Of a stretch of DNA of 9,441 bases, positions 5,342 to 9,441 are shown in pieces. The notes beneath the pieces were generated by a model, which had not been told where the DNA came from, made no database searches, and saw only the letters and a program-made list of their open reading frames with translations. The translations under genes were made by a program, and so were the position numbers. The DNA lies in contig JAEYEN010000109.1 of NCBI GenBank assembly GCA_023403375.1, positions 1-9,441 on the forward strand, written 5' to 3'. The DNA comes from Bacillota bacterium. GTDB taxonomy: Bacteria; Bacillota; Clostridia; Christensenellales; Borkfalkiaceae. How positions within the stretch are numbered: position 1 is the first letter of the stretch; every line of letters begins with the position of its first letter.

Positions 5342-7330
5342 ATGAAACGAGTTCTATCGGTCGTTTTAATGCTTTTCGTCATTTTTACGGCCACGGCTTG
5401 CGGTTCCGACGGGGCTTCGGTATCCTTACAGGTATCCGATAACATCGTAGAGTTATATAAGGGCGAAGAATTTACGCTGGGCGTTACCGCAAAAAGCGAC
5501 GACAAAGAAGCGGAAGCGGATAAGATAACTTATTCTTCCGAAAACACTGACGTTGCGATTGTCAGCGGCGGAACCATAACGGCGGTTGCCGTGGGCGAAA
5601 CCAATGTCAGCGTTAAGTATCTGAACGCCACCGCAAACGTAAACGTTATAGTTAAAAAAGACGTTTATGAAATAAAACTTTCTAAAAGCAACGCATACTT
5701 AAAAACAGGCTCTTCTACGGATATTCCGTTAGAATCGTTTACTAAAAACGGTGCGGAAGCGGACAAGTCGCTTTTGACTTGCGCTTCTGAAAACGAGAAC
5801 GTTGCGATTATAGAAAATTCCAAGGTAAAAGGCGTGGGAACAGGCGTAACAAAAATAAACCTTTCTTACGGCGAAGTAAAAACCTATTTCGTAGTAAACG
5901 TTTATGCGGGCGACGTTGCTTTGGAAGGCGAAAATAATATCGCGTTATCCACAGGGTATTCGGTCGGCACTCCCGTTAAAAATTTTATAGTAGACGGCGC
6001 TAAAACGGACGCTGATTTTATTCAGATGGTTTCCGAAGACCAGAGCATAGCAAGGGTAAACGGCAACGTTATTACCGGTATGAAAGTCGGTGAAACAAAA
6101 GTCGGATATTATTATAAAGACGAAAAAATAGGCGAAGCAAACGTTAAAGTATACGAATCCGCTTCTACCGCGGAAGTGCAGAACCTTAACGGCGCGGTTG
6201 ACGTTTGGGGAAGAGCCTATCGCGACGATAACGGCGCGCTTACTTTCGATAACGTGAACTCTGGGCTTGATTTCTGGTTTGTCGGAACGGAATGTAAACT
6301 TATTTTGGACGTAGAAGAATACGGCGTTAAAAACAACAATTATACTTATCTCGGCGTTTATCTTGACGAAGAGATTAAAGAAGGTTTCGCAAACGGTAAG
6401 ATAGAAGACGACGCTTTCATTGATAATTACGGCGACTTCTCGCTTAAAGGAAAATTCTTCCCGCTTAACGTTCACGGCGAAAACGTAGAATTCACGCTTT
6501 TATCCGATTTAAGTTACGGCGTACATCACGTCAGAATCTTAAAAGCAACCGAACAAGGTTTCAGCGGACAGTCGGCACTCAAAGTTAAATCTATCGCGCA
6601 GTCCGCAAACTTTAAAGTAATTAAATCTCAGGCGGCGGCAAAATCGCTCGTTATAGACTGTTACGGCGACTCTATAAGTTGCGGCGGCGGTATCTACGGG
6701 GATAAAGATATGTACTACTACGAAACGAGAGTGGAAGACGGAACCAAGTCTTACAGCGCAATCGTTTCGAGAGCGATAAACGCAAAAATGAGTATGGTTT
6801 CAAAAAGCGGTATGGCGGGCGGTCTGGATTTGGGCGCAGGCGTTACTTTCTCTAACGTCTGGAATAAATATTCCAAATTCAATAACACCGAATATGCCAT
6901 AATCCCCGATACCGATATAGTTATAATAAATTTGGGCACTAACGACTCTGTCGCGTTAAACGGCGGCGGAAAATCTGCCGAAGGAACATATAAGCGTTAT
7001 AACAAAACGACGGGCGCTTACGATACGATAACCACTTATACCGCAGATATGTTCAAAGAAGACGTAAAGAGCGTCCTTACGGAAATGCAGGCGGTATATA
7101 CAAATCCCGACGTGAAATATATCTGGTGCTACGGCGCGATGGGAGAACTTGACATCGTTAAGAACAACCTTATTGCAGTGCTTGAAGAAATGGGCGGAGA
7201 AGCGGCAAACTATTATTACTGTTCGCTTCCGCAAAACACACAGGGTTCTGCCGCACACCCCAACGTAACGGGGCATATGATGTGCGCAAAAGCGCTGCTT
7301 AACCTTATGTATGATAAAGGTATAATTTAA
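5342..7330 (+). CDS. Lipoprotein: three Ig-like (Big_2-type) domains fused to a CE2-like SGNH esterase
   Basis: A 662-residue predicted surface lipoprotein. Residues 1-19 form a signal peptide and Cys20 in TATAC is the likely lipidation site, although -3 is Ala rather than the usual Leu. Three Big_2-like Ig domains follow (about 25-106, 107-188, 189-271), each with the SEN/D-x-x-VA-IV then G-x-I/V-x-AVGxT pattern. Residues 280-425 resemble the N-terminal beta-sandwich of carbohydrate esterase family 2 (GRAYRDDNGALTF, VYLDEE, GVHHVRILKATE). Residues 430-662 are an SGNH hydrolase: GDSIS (442-446, nucleophile Ser444), GMAGG (490-494), GTND (532-535) and HPN (639-641, catalytic His639). No acidic residue occurs in the eight positions before His639, so a Ser-His dyad is likely, as known for some CE2 enzymes. 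The probable reaction is removal of acetyl groups from glycans. The substrate is unknown. The gene is coupled to the one downstream. Confidence 0.85.
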   Translation: MKRVLSVVLMLFVIFTATACGSDGASVSLQVSDNIVELYKGEEFTLGVTAKSDDKEAEADKITYSSENTDVAIVSGGTITAVAVGETNVSVKYLNATANVNVIVKKDVYEIKLSKSNAYLKTGSSTDIPLESFTKNGAEADKSLLTCASENENVAIIENSKVKGVGTGVTKINLSYGEVKTYFVVNVYAGDVALEGENNIALSTGYSVGTPVKNFIVDGAKTDADFIQMVSEDQSIARVNGNVITGMKVGETKVGYYYKDEKIGEANVKVYESASTAEVQNLNGAVDVWGRAYRDDNGALTFDNVNSGLDFWFVGTECKLILDVEEYGVKNNNYTYLGVYLDEEIKEGFANGKIEDDAFIDNYGDFSLKGKFFPLNVHGENVEFTLLSDLSYGVHHVRILKATEQGFSGQSALKVKSIAQSANFKVIKSQAAAKSLVIDCYGDSISCGGGIYGDKDMYYYETRVEDGTKSYSAIVSRAINAKMSMVSKSGMAGGLDLGAGVTFSNVWNKYSKFNNTEYAIIPDTDIVIINLGTNDSVALNGGGKSAEGTYKRYNKTTGAYDTITTYTADMFKEDVKSVLTEMQAVYTNPDVKYIWCYGAMGELDIVKNNLIAVLEEMGGEAANYYYCSLPQNTQGSAAHPNVTGHMMCAKALLNLMYDKGII

Positions 7331-7335
7331 GGGGG
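7329..7335 (+). promoter_or_regulatory. Ribosome binding site overlapping the upstream stop codon
   Basis: AAGGGGG begins within the TAA stop of the esterase gene (7328-7330) and lies 8 nt before the next ATG at 7344. The genes are 13 bp apart with no promoter or terminator between them. Ribosomes finishing the first gene are placed on the second start, which implies one transcript and translational coupling. Confidence 0.85.
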
Positions 7336-7343
7336 CGACGGAT

Positions 7344-8621
7344 ATGAAAAAATTATTTAAAAATAAATTGTTTATAGTATTTATCGCTTTAACGCTTTTG
7401 TTGACTTGCTTTACTTTCTGTTTTTTAAGTAATTCCGAAAACAGGGTAAATGCGGCGGCAAACGATATAGTTATTACGGATAACTTCAAAAAGACCGATG
7501 ACAATCCCGTTCCCAGAATGCTTACCGACGGAACTATTTACGAATATAGCAACGTTTGTACTTCCCCCGGAAAAGATTCGGGCTTTGGCGTAATAGCGGC
7601 GGAAAGTTGGGGTGCGTTCGTAAAAACGGGCAACGGTTACGTTACCTATAAAATAGCGGCAAACGACGGCTACGTTTTAGGTAAAACCTCGCTTACTTTT
7701 TCGGCACGGCACGGTCATCAGAGTCAGGGCGCGCTTTACGGCGCCGGTACCAGCAACGTCAGGGTATATATCAGTTACGATAACGTTAAGTGGAGAACGA
7801 CTTACGACCTTGCTTCTTCAATGATAAACTGGGCAAGTTCAAAAGAATATTTCGATATACCCGTTGATTGCTCTTACCTGTTTGAAGGGCAGTCGGTAGT
7901 ATACGTTAAATTCTGCTTGTTAAATCCTACTCCCGAGAATTATCCCGCAGTATACGATAGCAGAAAACAGGACGGTAAAATAGACATAAATCTTGTTACG
8001 GCAACGCTTATAGACGTTAATTTAACGGCAAAACAAGCGGAAAAAACGACGGGCGACAATTATGCCAGAATAAACGTCGTTTACGGCGGAATAACGCAGA
8101 CCTACCTTGTTAAAAAGGGTACGAGCATTTACGGAATAAGCGAAAATATTCCGCAGGGCTTTGTAAGAGAAAACGCTAAATTTTATCTGGACGAAGCCTG
8201 CACGACCGAATGTTCCGTTTCTTCTCTCGTAGAAGGCAACGCTATATATTACGTTAAAGGAAGCGTGGCGGCATACGGCGTGAGTTACGTGTTAGACGGC
8301 GGAACGAATAACGGCTATAATAAAGACGTTTATTATCAGGCGGAAGGGCTTAAACTTTACGCTCCCGAAAAATCCGGATACACCTTTATCGGTTGGTATA
8401 GCGACGCTGCATTTACCGATAGAATAGAAGAAATAGCGCAGGGTTCTATGGGCGATAAAACCGTTTACGCAAAATGGCAGAAAAACTATGCGGAAGCGCA
8501 TGGTGCGACGGAAAACGGCGGTTGCAGCGGCAACGTTGACGTTTCGCTTATTTCTGCGGGTACGCTTTTCGTTCTTGCAGCGTTTGTCGTAACGAAACGT
8601 CTTTTAAGAAAGAAAAAATAA
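7344..8621 (+). CDS. Cell-surface protein with InlB-type repeats and a Cys-containing C-terminal anchor
   Basis: A 425-residue predicted exported protein. The N-terminus (MKKLFKNK, then a hydrophobic run to about residue 28) is a signal peptide, with cleavage plausible near NAAAN (36-40). Residues 41-228 look like an all-beta sandwich of unknown family. Residues 238-306 resemble a divergent InlB/Flg_new beta-grasp repeat (VKKGT, FYLDEACT, IYYVKG). Residues 311-378 are a canonical one, with SYVLDGG, SGYTFIGWYSDAAFT and TVYAKW. The C-terminus has the tripartite layout of a sorting signal: NGGCSG (391-396), a hydrophobic stretch (about 401-416) and a basic tail, KRLLRKKK (418-425). There is no LPXTG. 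The protein is probably cell-surface-bound, for adhesion or glycan binding, and works with the upstream esterase given the shared transcript. No enzymatic motif is seen and its ligand cannot be predicted. Confidence 0.8.
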   Translation: MKKLFKNKLFIVFIALTLLLTCFTFCFLSNSENRVNAAANDIVITDNFKKTDDNPVPRMLTDGTIYEYSNVCTSPGKDSGFGVIAAESWGAFVKTGNGYVTYKIAANDGYVLGKTSLTFSARHGHQSQGALYGAGTSNVRVYISYDNVKWRTTYDLASSMINWASSKEYFDIPVDCSYLFEGQSVVYVKFCLLNPTPENYPAVYDSRKQDGKIDINLVTATLIDVNLTAKQAEKTTGDNYARINVVYGGITQTYLVKKGTSIYGISENIPQGFVRENAKFYLDEACTTECSVSSLVEGNAIYYVKGSVAAYGVSYVLDGGTNNGYNKDVYYQAEGLKLYAPEKSGYTFIGWYSDAAFTDRIEEIAQGSMGDKTVYAKWQKNYAEAHGATENGGCSGNVDVSLISAGTLFVLAAFVVTKRLLRKKK

Positions 8622-8695
8622 TTGATTTGCGAGCGTCGCGAAATAACAGGCGATTTGCATAACGGATTATAAAATAAAACGAAAAAACAACAAAC

Positions 8696-8725
8696 AAAAA
8701 AGACGGAGCAATATCCGTCTTTTTT
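8696..8725. terminator. Bidirectional intrinsic terminator between convergent genes
   Basis: AAAAAAGACGGA (8696-8707) pairs perfectly with TCCGTCTTTTTT (8714-8725), a 12-bp stem with loop GCAATA. It ends the surface-protein unit on the plus strand with a T-run. Read on the minus strand, the A-run becomes the T-run, so it also serves the convergent gene whose stop is at 8767. Confidence 0.92.
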
Positions 8726-8766
8726 CGTTAAATAAATTCAACTATAAAAAGGTAGGCGGCGAAGAA

Positions 8767-9204
8767 TCAAAGGAACTTTTTAAGGTTTTCTTCGTAACTT
8801 TCTTCTAAACTTAAAAGCGAAAGAATCTGGTTTTTAACTTCTTCGTCAAGGTTTTCGCTTTCGTTTTTCATTGCGGTAAGTTCGGTTATGCCCATAACGG
8901 TGCCTTTAATCATCATATCTGCAATCTGGTTTTTGCTGTTGTTTATCATCGTTTTCATCTTTATGCTGCCCCACATCATTGCTTTTTTGAACTTGCCCAC
9001 GTCTTTGGGTTTAATTCTTTTTTCCGCCATAAAAGTGGAAATCTCGCCTATGGCTTTTTCATAACCTTCGTATTCTTCGCCAAGTTCGGTTTTAAGTTCG
9101 GTATCTTCAACAGAAGGCAAAATATCCGAAATGCTTTGAAGCGCCAGATGCGCGTTTTTATAAACGTCGTTTATTGCTTTTTCGTTGTAATCTTTGTTGC
9201 TCAT
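8767..9204 (-). CDS. Conserved small all-helical cytoplasmic protein, possibly ferritin-like bundle
   Basis: A 145-residue protein with no signal peptide or membrane segment. Almost every stretch has amphipathic helix character, with approximate helices at 6-30, 33-62, 67-91, 92-115 and 119-143, consistent with a four- or five-helix bundle. It is Met- and Lys-rich in the middle (MMWGSIKMKTM at 76-86, DMMIKGTVMGITELT at 96-110). The layout reminds me of small uncharacterised clostridial proteins of the same size with a similar MMIxGxxMGxTE segment, but I cannot confirm a family. Acidic residues on helices 2, 4 and 5 could in principle bind metal, yet no ExxH ferritin signature is present. The start is set by AAGGAG (9216-9211 on the minus strand) 6 nt before the ATG. 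The gene is divergent from rplU, with overlapping promoters, and convergent with the surface unit. Its function is unknown. Confidence 0.8.
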   Translation of the reverse strand: MSNKDYNEKAINDVYKNAHLALQSISDILPSVEDTELKTELGEEYEGYEKAIGEISTFMAEKRIKPKDVGKFKKAMMWGSIKMKTMINNSKNQIADMMIKGTVMGITELTAMKNESENLDEEVKNQILSLLSLEESYEENLKKFL

Positions 9205-9266
9205 TTTTTTCTCCTTAAAAGGTTAAAAATAGTTTGCGCAACTGTAATTTAAATATGTAAAAACAT

Positions 9267-9295
9267 TTGACAAAATATAACAAATAATATAAAAT
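9267..9295 (+). promoter_or_regulatory. Promoter for rplU
   Basis: TTGACA (9267-9272, perfect -35) and TAAAAT (9290-9295, 5/6 to the -10) are separated by exactly 17 bp. The predicted start of transcription is about 9301-9303, which is where the structured rplU leader begins. This is a near-consensus vegetative promoter, as expected for a ribosomal protein operon. Confidence 0.85.
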
Positions 9296-9300
9296 GTCAA
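9272..9300 (-). promoter_or_regulatory. Promoter for the small helical-protein gene
   Basis: On the minus strand, TTGACA (9300-9295) and TATTTT (9277-9272, 4/6) are separated by exactly 17 bp. Transcription would start near 9265, giving a leader of about 60 nt before the ATG at 9204. It lies directly over the rplU promoter: each -35 shares one base with the other promoter's -10. Confidence 0.75.
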
Positions 9301-9301
9301 G

Positions 9302-9384
9302 GTAGCCGCTCGATAGGGGTTATTTTAAGCGCGTAAAAGCCACCCAAAATTTATTCGGCGAGACTGGTTAGCAGGAGGTATAAA
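9302..9384 (+). ncRNA. Structured 5' leader of rplU (L21-leader-like regulatory RNA)
   Basis: A nested set of helices can be drawn by eye. UAGCC (9303-9307) pairs with GGUUA (9366-9370) including one G-U pair. CUCG (9309-9312) pairs with CGAG (9359-9362), GGGU (9317-9320) with ACCC (9342-9345), and UUUUA (9323-9327) with UAAAA (9334-9338) around a 6-nt loop. The long-range helix ends 2 nt before the AGGAGG ribosome binding site (9373-9378). Bacillota rplU operons are known to carry a leader thought to bind L21 for autoregulation, and position and architecture fit that. Closure of the outer helix could hinder ribosome access. The identity is inferred from context, not from a covariance-model match. 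Confidence 0.65.
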
Positions 9385-9441
9385 ATGTACGCAATCGTTG
9401 AAAACGGTAACAAGCAGTACAAGGCGGAAGTCGGTCAGACC
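9385..9441 (+). CDS. rplU: 50S ribosomal protein L21, 3'-truncated by the window edge
   Basis: Only 19 codons are visible, reading MYAIVENGNKQYKAEVGQ and one more residue. This is the conserved N-terminus of bacterial L21 (MYAIIxxGGKQYKVxxGD), which binds 23S rRNA in the large subunit. AGGAGG (9373-9378) lies 6 nt before the ATG. The Gly-Gly usual before KQY is Gly-Asn here. The structured leader and strong promoter upstream support the call. In Bacillota the gene is normally followed by a small cysteine-protease gene and rpmA (L27), beyond the window. Confidence 0.93.
   Translation, partial: MYAIVENGNKQYKAEVGQT

Noticed and set aside
5945..6475. Long open frame on the minus strand within the esterase gene
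   Set aside because: It is antisense to a clearly coding gene with recognisable motifs. Its translation resembles no family and no ribosome binding site supports it.
6956..7504. Minus-strand open frame of 182 codons across the end of the esterase gene and the start of the next
   Set aside because: It is the complement of two coupled plus-strand genes, and its translation has no recognisable domain.
8514..8621. Sortase (LPXTG) anchor in the InlB-repeat protein
   Set aside because: The tripartite layout is present but no LPXTG or close variant precedes the hydrophobic stretch.
8629..8642. GCGA/TCGC hairpin just after the surface-protein gene as a terminator
   Set aside because: The stem is short and no T-run follows. 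The convincing terminator is at 8696-8725.
1..9441. tRNA or rRNA genes, CRISPR arrays, insertion sequences, phage or plasmid functions
   Set aside because: Reading both strands showed no cloverleaf-like blocks, spaced repeat array, transposase, integrase or terminal inverted repeats.

Overview
The window looks like chromosome of a Clostridia-like member of the Bacillota, most plausibly an uncultured gut-type anaerobe. The evidence is the Gram-positive order dnaE then pfkA, strong AGGAGG-type ribosome binding sites, a Bacillota-style rplU leader, a pyrophosphate-dependent phosphofructokinase, and surface proteins built from Big_2 and InlB-type repeats with a Gram-positive C-terminal anchor. 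This placement is an inference, and no species can be named. Base and codon use look similar from end to end, so nothing points to recent transfer.

Layout: (1) 2-2581, the 3' three quarters of dnaE, open at the left edge. (2) 2668-3630, pfkA (ATP-type phosphofructokinase), then 3790-5040, pfp (pyrophosphate-type phosphofructokinase), with a 25-bp tandem duplication between them. (3) 5041-5341, an AT-rich gap holding a strong intrinsic terminator, several short repeats and a 16-bp palindrome in front of the next gene. (4) 5342-7330 and 7344-8621, a two-gene cell-surface unit: a lipoprotein with three Ig-like domains fused to a CE2-like SGNH esterase, then a C-terminally anchored InlB-repeat protein. 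(5) A bidirectional terminator at 8696-8725 and a convergent small helical-protein gene on the minus strand (8767-9204). (6) 9267-9300, two divergent consensus promoters lying on top of each other, one for the minus-strand gene and one for rplU. (7) 9302-9384, an L21-leader-like structured RNA, and 9385-9441, the first 19 codons of rplU.

How the genes fit together: pfkA and pfp catalyse the same committed glycolytic step with different phosphoryl donors. ATP-PFK is effectively irreversible, while PPi-PFK is reversible, so the pair could set flux direction according to ATP and PPi levels. The surface pair is probably co-expressed and plausibly acts on extracellular glycans, with one protein deacetylating and the other binding or adhering. 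At the right end, the overlapping promoters imply that rplU and the small helical protein compete for RNA polymerase, with probable L21 autoregulation on the rplU side.
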